Notes: a model not told the origin generated them from the sequence alone. A stretch of 64,000 nt of DNA from Cryptomeria japonica (GCF_030272615.1 NC_081411.1:838929388-838993387); one strand, 5' to 3'. Positions 10,021 to 21,857 are shown, counted from the stretch's first letter. Program-made: numbers and translations.

Positions 10021-12080
10021 TATTTTTGGAATTTTTCAAGGATAATATATGATATGCAACTAAATGCAAACTAAATGAATGAAAATGCAATCTATGGCAA
10101 GAATGCAACCTATGTTTTTGGTTGTTTTGAAGATTTTGAAAAACTTTTAGAATGCAAATCTAAAAAGAGACCCTTAGGAAATTGGAATGATGTCTAGACC
10201 TCAAAGGACAAAAGGACTTAAGTGACAAAAGGAAAAATGACAAAGTCTCCCCTATATGCTTGGATACTAAGCTAGGTTTGACCAAATGACAATAATGACA
10301 TAAAGAGAAAAGGTTGGTAAGGTCTAGACTTCTTAACAATGACTTAGGTTTGCATCAAAGATTTGGATTACTCAAGTATGACAAAAACCTAATTTTGGCA
10401 CTATATGCAAAGGGACATTACTATGCAAGTGACCTTAATATGATATGATAATGACCAAAGCTTAATGAAGAGACCTAGGGTAAGCAATGTAAATGTATGA
10501 CAATGATATGACTTTAATGCAAGAGGACATATGCAAATGGATGACTCTTATTGATATGCAAAGCAATATGACTTAGGTGAAACCTAACTTTGGTACTTGA
10601 CAAATGACTTTGCAAAATGCAACCTAGGATGAACCTAAATGTAAGTGACATAGATGTTGAGACAAGTTTTTGAACAATGTTGGATAACCATGTTTGAAGA
10701 TGAGTTTTTGAACCTTGTTGAGCTTTTGTTGGATGAATGTCTCCTGTGTTTAACCTTGTTTTGGATCAATTTGCTTTGTTCTTGAAATGAGATACAATTC
10801 AACTTTTGACAAGTAAAGAAGACAAGATATTTTAACATAGACTCAAGACAATCATGTTCATTCACACATTTCTTATGGTAGGCAAAGACATTAGGTACTT
10901 GAGAGGTAGACTCATTATGAGATTCAAGGAGAATACATAGATGCTTCACCCCACGGGCTCCCCTCCATGACACTCACTTCTCAGGGCAGCCAAGCATCAG
11001 TCCCCATGGAATCTCCCCATGGTGAACTTAGTATCTCTTCCAAGTATCCGAATTTGTCCTTCTCAAGCAACTAGAAGGGTTTTTGGCCTCTAGAAAACAA
11101 GGTGTTTAGTAAGGATTTCTGTTAAGTGTTACTCCTTGATGTCATGCAAGCATGATTGAGACATTAAGCCCATCAAGATACCAAACAAATTTAGTCACGC
11201 AAGCATGATTTAGACCAAGAGGCCCTACTTAGATGTTGATATGAGAAAGAGTTCAAGGGTCATCACTTCCCAAGTAACTACAATTCCCACGTAACACTTC
11301 CTTCAAAGCTTTCGCTCATCGGGTATTTTTTTATAGTGAGTTAGAATGCCAAGGAATTCTAGCCGTACTCACTTGGGGTCGTTCCCTTCTCACGATTATC
11401 ACTTGCTTGCAAAAGCAAAGTGGTCGGGAAGGCAGGCCCTCTAAAGGAGACACCCAATCAACAACACAAGCATGGTATCGAAGATCTGGATTTCTGATCA
11501 CCCTATGAAGGATGAGAGCATACTCTCCTACTCCAATGTCATACTTAACAAACAAAGCAAAAAAAGGTTCATTTCCACCTATTTATAAATCACTAAGTGC
11601 CTAATTAAAAATCTAAAACACACAATTTGGTTGTTTCTCCAAGGCAACCTGCAAAACCCAAGTTAGAGGTTTGATTTGTTGTCTTTGACCATCGAATCTG
11701 CATAACACATGTTAGTAGTTTGATTTTTAGTCTTTGTCATGCGTATGCCAAGATCCTGCACAAATAATCAGTACCAAAATCCAAAGCATAGAAAACAGAA
11801 TGCAAAAACACCAAAGATTTCAAGTAAAAACTGCATTTTTCACCTCTGATCTGGACTTTACACAGGCGCAGAAGTCAGGACACAAGCGCAGGATGTCTAA
11901 CACAAGCGCAGAATGTTTCAACACAGGTGCAAGATGTCTCAACATAGGTGCATAATGCTTCACACAAGCGCAGAAGTGTCCAGAATGCACTGCATGGCTT
12001 TGTTTTTGAGTTTTTGACCTGCAAATCAACTTAGAAGCACTCCAAAACACAGTAAGATGATCAGAAGGTTGCGTGTTTGA
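10021..12080. other. 5' leader of element B
   Basis: Non-coding sequence between primer site and ORF1. It contains many ATGACTTAG/ATGCAA-type short repeats (10021-10640), a segment similar to the leaders of A and D (about 10925-11560) with a conserved hairpin at 10940-10998, and a run of ACACAAGCGCAGAATG-like decamers (about 11862-11985). ORFs of 60-112 codons on either strand have no recognisable content. Confidence 0.6.
10940..10998. other. Conserved leader hairpin, element B copy
   Basis: Arms GATGCTTC (10940-10947) and CAAGCATC (10991-10998) enclose 43 nt. The A and D copies have perfect 8-bp arms GATGCTTG/CAAGCATC and also 43-nt loops. One base of the arm is changed here. Confidence 0.6.
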
Positions 12081-12098
12081 TTCACGTCAGGTTCACCA
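12081..12098 (-). other. Primer-binding site of element B
   Basis: The minus strand reads TGGTGAACCTGACGTGAA, five bases after the 5' LTR end. Its complement ends in CCA, as a tRNA 3' end must. I cannot name the tRNA. Confidence 0.55.
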
Positions 12099-12103
12099 AT
12101 TAA

Positions 12104-13641
12104 TGTAGCATCAGAATTAGGAATCATCACAAGATAAGTAGATCAATCAAAACACAAGACATGATAACTCAATCAAAAGGAACACTCATTGCAAATGAAC
12201 CTAATTCTAAGCACACTCAATAGAGGTATGAAAACAAAGCATTCAAAATGAAAATTATGCAAACCAAATGTAGAATTGAATACTCCTTCCATGCGGCTCC
12301 ATTGTTGTTCTTTCCTCTTCAATGGGTTTGTGGATCTCACCTACAAGTGCACATACAATTGAAAGCAAGATTGATGAAAAGCTCAAGAGTACTAGAAGTG
12401 TAAGTTCGGTAATTTGATAAAAATTCAGATTCGGGACAAGGGATTCAAGATTAGGGATTCAAGGTTAAGGGGTTTGATTGAAGAAATTCATCCAATTTAT
12501 AGACAAATTGGATAAATGACAAGATTAGCATGATCCAATTCAAATGGAAATTGCAAATCAAGAATAGCAAAATTATGACATGTTAATGACAAATTGCTAT
12601 GCAAGGCTTATGACAATTCATGACAAATTTCTATGTCAAGAATTTATGACATTTTATGACATTTTATGACAAATTCTATGAAAAATTTCTATGTCAAGAA
12701 TTTATGACAATTTATGACAAATTTCTATGTCATTGCCATAAATTTAGGAGAGAAATAGGTGGAAATTGAATTTAAGAATTAAGAAATTAGGAAATTAGAA
12801 ATTAGTGAATTAATCAATAATTTTTCATTTATTAATTAATTCACTCACAAAGAGGAATAATTAGCCAATTAAATGAATATTTAATTGTAATGAGAAAACT
12901 TAGGATAAATAAGTAATTTATTAATCCTAAAGGAAGAAATGACGCACAAGGTTAAATGATTAAATCATGAAACCCTAGAAGGTGAATTAACAATGCGAGG
13001 ATGACAATTAGGTCCTGATTAAAGATAATTAATGTCGATCATGATTTTTGATTGATAAATGACCAATGCGATAAACAATTTGATTGAGAAGATGCGCCAA
13101 TTGATGAGGAACAATGACAAATTGATCCAAATTGACATAATTGAGACAGACAACGATCGATGACCAAATTGATCGCAAAATGACAAAATTGACAAGAGGA
13201 CAAGAATCGATGACAGAATAGATTGCAAGATGACAAGATCGAACATGACAACGATCGATGACAAATCGGTCGTAAAACGGCAAGATTGATAAGAGGACAA
13301 AACCCTAATTAGGATTGACGATGTCCAAAATGATAAGATTGATGAGAGGACAAAACCCTAATTAGGATTGACGATGTCCAAAATGATGAAAAATAAGCAC
13401 ACTCATTGATGCGACAAGATAAAATCGATCAAAATCAAGACTGGATAATGTTGTCGACAAGACCAAATTTGAGGACGAGATGATTGAAGAATGTAGAAGA
13501 ATGACTCGATGTTCGCAAATGATAAAGACCAAGTGCGTGACATAGGAGAAACGTTAATGCGATGCAAAAACCTAAAATGAGGCAATGTGCAATTGTTAAA
13601 GTATGACTTCGCAAGCGTTTGACCATTTTTAGGTGTCTACA
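12104..13641 (-). repeat. Element B 5' LTR
   Basis: 1538 bp, about 99% identical by eye to 3484-5022, TG to CA on the plus strand. The TATA box CTATAAATTGG is at 12492-12502 (minus). It serves as 5' LTR of the downstream unit and, with the polypurine tract at 13642-13655, as 3' LTR of the truncated upstream unit. Confidence 0.94.
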
Positions 13642-14032
13642 TTTTGCCCCTCTTTGAGACAATGCGATTTTAAGCGTTGTTTCAAAGAACAATAATGAAA
13701 ATGCCCCAGACAATAATAATGACATATGCATGCCCCCTCGAGGAATTGGCTGGAAATAGGCAGAGAAGAGGCCAATTGATCGATAAAAATGATAGAAAAT
13801 GATAGGAGCAAACAGACTGACAAACTGACTAAAGAAATGTTAGTAAGAAGAAATGAGATAGAGGACAGTTAGAGATGAAGAAAAACTTGCTTTCAGTAAT
13901 GCACTTTGTAGGTGAGAACCTTTATTTTAATGTAGCAAAATGGATGCGTAGCATCATGGCATTGAAGGCCAGAGCTAAAATGCAACGCTTTTTGCAAAAG
14001 ACAGACACATCATAGACAAGCAACACTCACAA
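13642..14032 (-). mobile_element. Truncated second internal unit of element B
   Basis: It repeats 5023-5412 almost base for base, including the polypurine tract AAAGAGGGGCAAAA and its hairpin (13652-13687). It ends at ACAA (14029-14032), where sequence switches to the element C LTR, which also has ACAA at this point (26375-26378). This indicates a tandem B array trimmed by a microhomology-mediated deletion. Confidence 0.85.
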
Positions 14033-15234
14033 GGAAAAGCCCCTATTAGGCCTCCAATCCAGATTTTTAGGGCTCTCTCTTGCAAAGATGCACAAACTAT
14101 CCAGACTACCAAAATGGACTACCATTCATTTGGCAAGGGCTCAAGGATTTCTCTAGTTTTGGGCCTCCAAGTGGTCGTACAGTGCCTTGGGCAAATTTTG
14201 AGGTTTTTAAGGGTTTTGTGAGGGTTTTTATGGTCTGCCTGGGTCACAGTGTATGTTTGGTGTTTTAGCCACCTTGTCTGGATTGGTGGAGGCCCCCCCT
14301 TCACACCAGTAGTGCTTCACACACTCCTCTACACCTCCTCCAAAGGATGCACTCTCCTCTGACCAACCTTGCTCTCCAAGACCTCTGCAACTTGACCCTT
14401 CCTAGCTGGGCACTATCGAGTCTCGCCTAGGAGTGGGTCTTTGTATGGCCTCCTTGCATTTTCAAGGGCCCTTCTTGCATTGAACTATAGTACAAGGTCT
14501 GCACTCTCATTCCCCATGGTTTCATGGTGGTTCCACAATGGGGAATGGAGTCATGATTCCATTTGCACAAACCAGTCGAAAACTGGACAATGAGAAGACA
14601 ACTTACAAAATATTTACAAGCACACCAAACTTACAAACCAAAACCTAATATAATTGCTCAAAATGAAAGTATTTACACCATAGAAGAAACTCCACATATT
14701 TTTGCATGTAAATCAATCCATTAACAATCTTCCTTTACTCCATTTGTGCCGACTGGCAACAAAATTGCAGTCTCAGTCAGGTCACTTTGCTTGGGTCGTA
14801 CAATGTCTGACATCCAACCCTTTAACTTAGGGTTTGAAATTACTTATACCACCTTTGCCTCGATCTATGTGCCCATATTAGGGTTTTCCATGCTACGTTA
14901 AGGATTTTAACCTCATGGTGGAAAAGTTGCTTGACAACTTTTAAAAGTTGTCATGCAACGTTTGAGCAACTTTCCCAATGTTGCTTTTCTTGACTCTTAG
15001 ACCCACATTGGGCTAACCTAAGGACACCACCATGCTATGAGAGACCCCTAAACACCTCAAATGCACACATACCCCCTATTTCCAAGAAATCCTCAATTTT
15101 GACTCATGACCCTAAGACCTCAACTAGGACCAATGAGCACATGGCTCTTTATTTTATATACAATGGTTTCAAAAGAAGCATAACACCAACAAAACAAAGA
15201 AGGAGGAAGAGCTTGGAAGGGTACTCATGTAACA
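14033..15234 (-). repeat. Element C 3' LTR, second segment
   Basis: It matches 26379-27569. The last 14 bases (GTACTCATGTAACA) align without gaps to GTGCTCCTACACCA at 27556-27569. A TATA-like TATATAAAATAAAG is on the minus strand at 15147-15160. The plus-strand ORF at 14080-14268 recurs in the other LTR and is not a gene. Confidence 0.9.
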
Positions 15235-15246
15235 TACTCCCCCTCT
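15235..15246 (-). other. Polypurine tract of element C
   Basis: The minus strand reads AGAGGGGGAGTA directly before the LTR start TGTTACATGAG. Confidence 0.75.
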
Positions 15247-15254
15247 ACACACAA

Positions 15255-15749
15255 CTAATAAATAGAAGAAGAGATGAGAGTCGAGTCTATGCCAAGTGTC
15301 TTTAACCTACTCTCTTCAACCCAGGTAGCTTCAGACTCAGGCTGACCTGCCCACTTCACCAAGTGTTCCATGTAGACTTGGTGTTTGGTGGACATCTTTA
15401 CTCTGGATTCCAAGATCTCCTCTGCTAGAGGCTTCTTCACCTATGGTAAGACATTAACCTCTAGGTCCTGCAACACCTTGGCTTGGTTCTCCTTTTGCCC
15501 TGCTATTTCACCCTTGTACATGATCAGGTCAGCTACATTAAAGAATGGTGATATAGCCAAATCTGAAGGTAGGTCAACCTTGTAAGCATTCTCCCCATAC
15601 TTTGACAGAATTCTACAAGGTCCTACCCTCTTCATTTGCAGTATGGTAGGCTTACCACTTTGCATCCTAGCTTTGCTCAAATGGACCATCACAAAGTCAC
15701 CCACCTTGAACTGAACCTCTCTCCTTTTCTCATCCATTTTGGCCTTCAA
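15255..15749 (-). pseudogene. Element C integrase C-terminus and chromodomain
   Basis: The first part (15749-15441) has the Gypsy integrase tail: FKVGDFVMVHLSKARM, then a GPCRILSKYGENAYKVDLP block. After one amber stop (CCA TAG, probably from CAG) the same frame continues as EEILESRV...HLVKWAGQPESEATWVEES (15440-15255), a chromodomain with the aromatic Y/W positions and the EATW signature. Chromodomains in chromovirus integrases bind modified histones and steer integration. The frame ends next to the polypurine tract, as expected. Confidence 0.88.
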
Positions 15750-16740
15750 TTTTTGAGTGGAATCAAGGATGGATTTCTTGACCTGTTCTTGGACTTCCTT
15801 GATGGTTTGAGTGAAGTCCTCTTCTTACCCACTCTTCATCTCCATGGTACCAAGGTCTTTCAACTCACATACTCCTCTTGGATGTCTACCATAGACAACC
15901 TCAAAAGGACTTCTACCAGTGGTCCTATTCACACTGTCATTATATGCATACTCTGCTTGAGGAATGACTAGGTCCCATGTCTACCCATACTCCTTAGTTA
16001 AACACCTCAACAAGTTGCCTAACACCCTATTAATGACTTTAGTTTGACCATCTGTTTGTGGATGGTAAGCTAAGCTAAATGAGAGATTAGTTCCAAGTCT
16101 CCTCCATAATGTTTGCCAAAAATGGCCCATGAACTTGTTGTCCCTTTCTGAAACAATGCTTAAAGGGAGTCCATGAATCCTAACAATCTCCTTAAAGAAA
16201 AGATGTGCAACATAGCTAGCATCATGTGTAGTCCTACATGGAATGAAATGGCTTATCTTGAAAAATCTATCTACTACCACATAGATGTTGTCCATACCTG
16301 TCTTTGTCTTGGGAAGTCCTACTACAAAGTCCATACTTACACATTCCCAAGGCCTATTTGGGACCGGCAATGGTTGATAGAGACTAGCATTGCTTGACCC
16401 TCCTTTTGCTCTTTGGCACACACCACATTGTTCTACATATCTTTTCACATCTCTTGGCAACTTTGGCCAATAGTAGTACCTCTGTACTAAATCCAAGGTT
16501 TTGTTGACTCCAAAGTGTCCACTTAAACTACCATTGTGTTTCTCTTGGATGAGGTTCTCCCTCATGGATCCTCTTGGTACACACAATTGATTACCTTTGA
16601 ACAAGAGACCATTTTGGAGAGTGTAATATGAATGCTCACCATGGAAATGGTTCTCAAACTCATTGCAAACCTTGTAAGCTGATGAGAAGTCTTCATCTCC
16701 TTCATAGAGGTCCTTGAAACCTTCTAGTCCTATACTCTAC
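15750..16740 (-). pseudogene. Element C integrase, zinc-binding and catalytic core
   Basis: The longest open piece is 16604-15981. It shows the HHCC finger (KHNGSLSGHFG ... CGVCQRAKG), then the core. The first Asp is in SMDFVVGLP. The second catalytic Asp, normally SDR, reads SERD, and the Glu position in DGQT-V-NR is Lys (DGQTKVINR), so two of three catalytic residues are altered. Upstream to 16740 and downstream to 15750 the frame continues with stops and shifts. The element could not integrate with this protein. Confidence 0.88.
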
Positions 16741-17190
16741 AACTGTGTTATTGAACTGTCAACAACTTCCTACTTAATGCATCTGCCACCTTGTTGAGTT
16801 GCCCCTTCTTATGCTTGATGGTGAAGGTGAAGGATTGGAGGTATTCCATCCATTTCAAATGCTTATTGCTAAGCTTCTCTTGAGTGTTAATGTAGCTCAA
16901 TGCCTGGTTGTCTGTGAACACCACAAATTCTTTGGAAGTAGGTAATGCCTCCATTTCTTTAGAGATTGCACTAACGCAGACAACTCTAGGTCATAAGCTG
17001 AGTACTTCTTCTTTGCTTCACTAAACTTCTCACTGAAAAATGCCACAGGTCTTCCCTCTTGACTCAATACACCCCCTACTGCAATTCCACTTGCATCACA
17101 CTCCAATGTGAATAGCTTATCAAAAGTAGGTAGGAGAAGGATAGGCTTTGTGGCCACTTCTTGCTTCAATAATTGAAATGCTTTGTCAGC
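16741..17190 (-). pseudogene. Element C RNase H
   Basis: 17169-16897 and 16954-16748 carry FTLECDASGIAVGGVLSQ, RPVAFFSEKFSEAKKKYSAYD, LELSALVQSLKKWRHYL and FTDNQALSYI, the usual RNase H blocks of Gypsy elements, with the catalytic Asp, Glu and Asp visible. A frameshift separates the halves near 16900-16950. It follows RT directly, as in all chromoviruses. Confidence 0.88.
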
Positions 17191-18282
17191 CTACTCAATC
17201 CATTTAAACTTAGTTTTAAGGCCTCCTTTTATGGTGTCAAGGATTGGTGCACATATGCCACTAAAGTTCCTCACAAACTTCCTATAGAATTGAGCTAAAC
17301 CATGGAAACTCCTAACTTCAATCCCTGTTCTAGGTGCAGGCCAATTCAAGATTGCCTCCACTTTGCTTGGATCCATCTTCAAGGTTCCTTTAGACACCAA
17401 AAATCCTAAGTAGACCAGCTCTTGCTTCAAGAAGTCACACTTCTCTAGGTTGATGGATAACTTCTTCTCATGCAACCTCTCTAGGACTAACCTCAAATGC
17501 TCAAGGTGCTCCTCTTTGGTTCTGCTATAGATGAGAATGTCATCTAGGTACACCACCACAAACCTGCCTGTGAAATTCTTTAACACTTAATTCATCAACC
17601 TCATGAAGGTGCTTGGGGTGTTGGTGAGTCCAAATGGCATCACAAGCCATTCATACAATCCCTCTATGGTCTTGAAAGAAGTCTTCCACTCATCACCCTC
17701 CTTGATTCTAATTTGGTGATAACCACTTTTAAGGTCCAACTTGGTAAAATACATAGCACCTCCTAAACAGTCCATCAAATCCTCTATTCTAGGAATAGGA
17801 AACCTATACCTTATGGTGATTCTATTGATTGCCCTTGAGTTAGTCCAAAGTCTCCACTTGCCTCCCTTCTCTGATGCTAGCACTATTGGGACTGCACATG
17901 GGCTGATGCTCTTCTTAATCAATCCTTGTTCCAATAACTCCCGTACTTGCCTTGCTACCTCCTTGTTTTGGTTAGGTGTGAGTTTATATGCAGCTTTGTT
18001 GGGTAGGGATGCTCCGGGAACAAAGTCTATTTGATGGCTTATAGACCTTCTTGGTGGGAGTGTTGTAGGTGTTCCATCACTCACTATGTCCTTATACTCT
18101 TGCAACATTTGCTTCACCTCCTTGGCTACTTCTGCATGCAACTTGTCTTCTTTCTCCTTTGGTTTCACAAAGATGGCACACTTCACTAGGCATTTTTGAA
18201 GTTCCCTCTTCATTCTCTGTCAAAGACTGGATCTTGAAGGTCTTGCTATCCTTCTTGAATGATATGGAGTTCTCCTCTCCAT
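17191..18282 (-). pseudogene. Element C reverse transcriptase
   Basis: 18213-17587 starts in the protease-RT linker and runs through IDFVPGASLPNKAAYKL, KGGKWRLWTNSRAIN, FTKLDLKSGYHQIRI and LVMPFGLTNTPSTFM. A TAA stop (likely CAA) at 17587-17589 separates it from 17586-17191, which has VVVYLDDILIYS with the catalytic YLDD and the thumb. Apart from that stop the frame is almost clean. The solo LTR G interrupts the upstream protease-RT linker at 18283. Confidence 0.92.
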
Positions 18283-20338
18283 TGTAAGGAAATCAGTGCA
18301 TGGAAAACGCTCTCCTAATGTCAATTCTAAGGGGATTTGCTAGCAAGGAAGTATTTTAATTCTTTTTTCAATACATTAAGATAGACATAGACAGAAGATT
18401 AAGATTAACCAGACATAATAACATCAGAGAAAGACATCAGATATACGTGGGAAAACCCTTACGGGTAAAAACCCACCACCAAAAAGAGATCCCTTTATTC
18501 AGTAAACAACACAGTTACAATAAAATACCCAGATCCTCTTTATGGACTCTATTCTCAGAACTCTGCTATCACATCATGCCAAACCCTCAAGACTACAGGC
18601 ATGCAAAACTACAACAATGTTGCCTCTCTGCATCCCTTCGTAGTCACTCCATTCTATCTTGGCTACTCGCTCTGTTCTGCTCAACCTTTCTAGCTACAGA
18701 GACCCATCACACATCAAGCAAGCCTTCTTGGAGTTCCTATCATAATTCTAATGATACTCCAAGCCTTCTTTTCTGTGTGACTCTCAGCTACACACATAGA
18801 CACTGTGCCCTCTAGCTCTGTTCGCTCACATATTACATCTCAGGTCACACATATGTAACAACCAAGGTTACAGTGTATAGATTTGGCATAACCGTTATGG
18901 ATTCTTCCATCCGTCCAGCTGTGTTTCAGTTTCCTCTGGCCACTTTGATAGTTAGTCGCTCCAACCACTAGGAAGTCTAACTGTCGGTCTCCATTCATGA
19001 GAAACACAATATCCCACATGCATTAGGAAGTCGAGTCAGTTTGTATTCATATACACTGACAATCTCATCCTTAGTGTCCGAGTGTTCACATTTTGGATCT
19101 CAGTTTGACCTTGCTCCTATAGTTGGTTTCCGCTCCATTGGCCATTGGTATAGCTTTCAACCGGTAGAGCCAATCGCCCGATGATACCCGATCGCCAAAG
19201 GCGACTCCATCGGGTCATCAGCACAACCTTCCTGCTATCTCCTTGATCCCCGATCACTCTGAGGATGCCAACACCAAACCATCGGGTCTTCGGCCAAATA
19301 GTGAACAAGTAATCCCAATCACCTAAAGCAACTCCATCAAGTCATTGGGATAACCTCCAACAGGTAGACCCGATCTCCTGATAACTAGAGCGGACTACAC
19401 ACGACTCACCCCATCAGTATATCGCTCCACAAGTCATTCTGATCTCCGATGACTCTATCGGACCATCGACGAGACTACTTCCAAGTTATCCCGATCTCTA
19501 AATACCGAAGGCGACCGCATCGGCCCATCGGAAACATCACATAGTAGTTACTCTGATCCTCGAACAATACTAGATGACTTCATTGGACTTCGGCATAGCC
19601 TTCAGCTTGTCAACCTGATAGCCAATGCTACCCAATTGCCGAAGGCAACTTCATCGGGTATCGGCACAGATCCAAACCGGAACCTCCGATAGCCGATGAC
19701 AAGCCCGACCACCTAAGGCAACTCCATCGGGTATCGACATAGCTTTCCAAAAGATGCTCCAATCTCTGATGACTAGGAGTGGTCTCCATCGAGACATCGT
19801 AACAGGAACACAATTGCTACCCCGATCACCGATACCAAGAGCACGGACTCATCGGCTCATCAGATCAGGTCCAAAACTGTTATCCCGAACTGCATTGCCA
19901 ACCCGATAAGATGATTTCATCAGGTCATCGGAACATAGAGAAAAATACAATGCCGATGAGTAGAACTCTCCGAGACCAGGTAGAGTGAGCTCATCGGGAC
20001 ATTGACATGACATTCATAATGTCAACCTGATAGCTGATATGTGACCCGAACACCAAAAGGCAACTTCATCGGATCATCGGCACACCACTACACAAGTCAT
20101 TCCGATAGCCGATATGCAACCCAAACCGCATAACATAGCTCCATCAGGTCATTGGCATAACTCTCTAGCAGTCCTTCTGATAGCCAAAGTTACTCCAACG
20201 ACCGAAGTCGACTTCGTCAGGTCATCAAGATAAATTCACTTTGGCCAAACCGATACCTTCCCACAAGCTCTTCCATCAGGGTAAGCTACACTGACCAACC
20301 CGAACATGGTCAGGAGAATTCAAGGCATATTCCCAACA
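18283..20338 (-). mobile_element. Element G: solo LTR, probably Copia type, in element C pol
   Basis: On the minus strand it begins TGTTGGGAATATGCC and ends TTTCCTTACA. The flanks are TCCAT (18278-18282) and CCCAT (20339-20343), a 5-bp TSD with one change. Removing it restores the C frame as ...VIYDG-EENS.... It contains no coding domain. The plus-strand ORF at 18447-18815 is in the LTR and unsupported. The start TGTTGGGA is common among plant Copia LTRs, hence the tentative class. Confidence 0.82.
19120..20330. repeat. Degenerate CGAT / CATCGGGTCATCGGCA repeats inside solo LTR G
   Basis: About 1.2 kb is built from irregular copies of a unit of roughly 60-75 bp containing CCGATAGCCGATG, GGCAACTCCATCGGGTCATCGGCA and a short variable spacer. 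Units differ in length and sequence. The composition (rich in CGAT and ATCGG) differs sharply from the surrounding AT-rich DNA. Confidence 0.75.
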
Positions 20339-20343
20339 CCCAT

Positions 20344-20868
20344 CATAGATCACCTTCCTATCAAATTGCCAGGGTCTTCCTAGTAGTAGATGACAAGCAT
20401 AGGAAACACATCACAAAGGATCTTATCCTTATATCCTCCAATAGCAAACTCTACCCAAGTTTGTTCATTGACAAGCACACTTTGTCCTTTGTTCAACCAA
20501 GTCACCTTGTAAGGGCTAGTGTGGGGTATTCTTGTGAGTTTCAACTTCCTAACTGCCTCTTCTGATATGGTGTTGTCAGTTGAGGCTGAATCAACTATCA
20601 CCTTGCACACTTTACCAAGAACTTTGTATCTCACCCTAAACAATGCTCTCCTATGTTTGGGTTCCTCCTTAACCAACTGTCTAATCAAAATCCTATTGAA
20701 CATCAGATTCTCACCAATTTCTGATTCAATTTGGTCCACATCCGGTGTCTTGCTGCTTGAAGAGTCTTCATGTGCATAAGTAACCCTCTTTCCACTGTTT
20801 GATGATGTAGGCTTGTCAGGGCATCTATATGCCAGGTGTCCCAATTGTCCACAATTGTAACACTTCAT
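20344..20868 (-). pseudogene. Element C gag zinc knuckle and protease
   Basis: The frame from 20868 begins with the CCHC knuckle CYNCGQLGHLAYRCP, then about 60 linker residues, then an aspartic-protease-like part with IVDSASTDNTISEEAVRKL (the usual D-S/T-G is replaced by DSAST), ending IGRPWQFDRKVIYD at the solo LTR G. The A in place of G at the active site suggests a weak or dead protease. Confidence 0.85.
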
Positions 20869-21511
20869 AGTTGCAAAGTAGGAGTTACCCCTGCCAGTAC
20901 CTCTACCCCTACTTGGACCACCTTATGCACCTCTTCTTCTAGAATGGCCCCCTCTAAGATTGGTTTCACTGCCATGTTCAGTCAACTTGGCTTCTCCTTG
21001 GTTCCTCTGCTCATTTGACTTGCTTTGGTAACAACCTCGGTGATTCATTTGCTCTCTACCTCTGCCTCTACCCCTTTTATTGGAGTCTCCTTTCCTTTTG
21101 TTCCTCTCTTCCACCTTGACAGCAAGCTGATGACATTTTTGAATAGTAGTAGGAGTCCATAGGCTTATCTCCTCTTGAATGTTCCACTTTAGGCCGCTTA
21201 GATACCTAGCAACCTTAATAGATTCATCTTCTTGGACTTTGGATCTAAGACAAAGTTTTTGAAATTCTTTGGTGTAGGAGGTCACATCAAGGTCTTTTTG
21301 CTTCAAACCCTATCTCTTCTTATGAAGTTGGACTTCATAATCCTCTGGTAAGTAGTTCTCCTTGATCTTACTCACCATGGACTTCCAATTGGCAATAGGT
21401 AGCTTCCCCATGCTAACTCTCTCTTCTTGCAGGTACTTCCACCATGTCAAAGCTGCTCCCCTTAATCTTTATTTGGCAACCTTAACCTTTTGAGCCTCTG
21501 TCACTCCCTCA
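20869..21511 (-). pseudogene. Element C gag, C-terminal half
   Basis: 21306-20923 reads DVTSYTKEFQKLCLRSKV, then RYLSGLKWNIQEEI, a typical retrotransposon gag block, then a basic RGRGRGRE stretch before the knuckle. Upstream, to 21511, the translation continues with the gag motif around TEAQKVKVAK and LPIANWKSMV, with stops. It is separated from the gag N-terminus by solo LTR F. Confidence 0.82.
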
Positions 21512-21857
21512 CACTCTGTCATGCCCAAAATTTAGGGCAAAAACGGAACAATTTTTAAAAAAAAAACATACTAATTTAATTAACAAGTTCGCTCACACGA
21601 CAAGCGTTATTGAAATTTCCATTATTAAATTTGATCTAGTTCTGAGATGAACCAAGCTTCGATAGATTGTTAAATATTATTTGCGGAAAATTAACTGGTT
21701 TAATTTTATCTCCATGATATACCTAGTCTTTAGGTTTATTAAATCAACCACGTTAAAGAAAAGTAAGAGAGAAAAATTAATTTAATCTTCAATATGACTA
21801 TATAGTCTAATCAACCATTTTTTAAATTTCTCTTTATTATTTGCTCCAAATTATAAC

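Larger units (their letters stand above)
3484..14032 (-). mobile_element. Element B: non-autonomous Tat-related element with a partial second unit
   Basis: The LTRs are 3484-5022 and 12104-13641 and differ by about 17 substitutions (about 1.1%) by eye, so this is the youngest large insertion. The internal region has a polypurine tract, a 3' region, two long ORFs (7277-9283, 9238-10020), a leader and a primer site, but no protease, RT, RNase H or integrase. Beyond the 5' LTR the internal sequence restarts (13642-14032 equals 5023-5412), so this was a tandem LTR-internal-LTR-internal array. Its right end was lost at an ACAA microhomology with the C LTR. No right TSD survives. Confidence 0.88.

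Noticed and set aside
14080-14268. Plus-strand ORF repeated at 26349-26615
   Set aside because: Lies inside the LTRs of element C; similarity reflects the LTR pair, not a gene family.
17741-18287. Plus-strand ORFs across the element C RT
   Set aside because: Shadows of the minus-strand RT frame.
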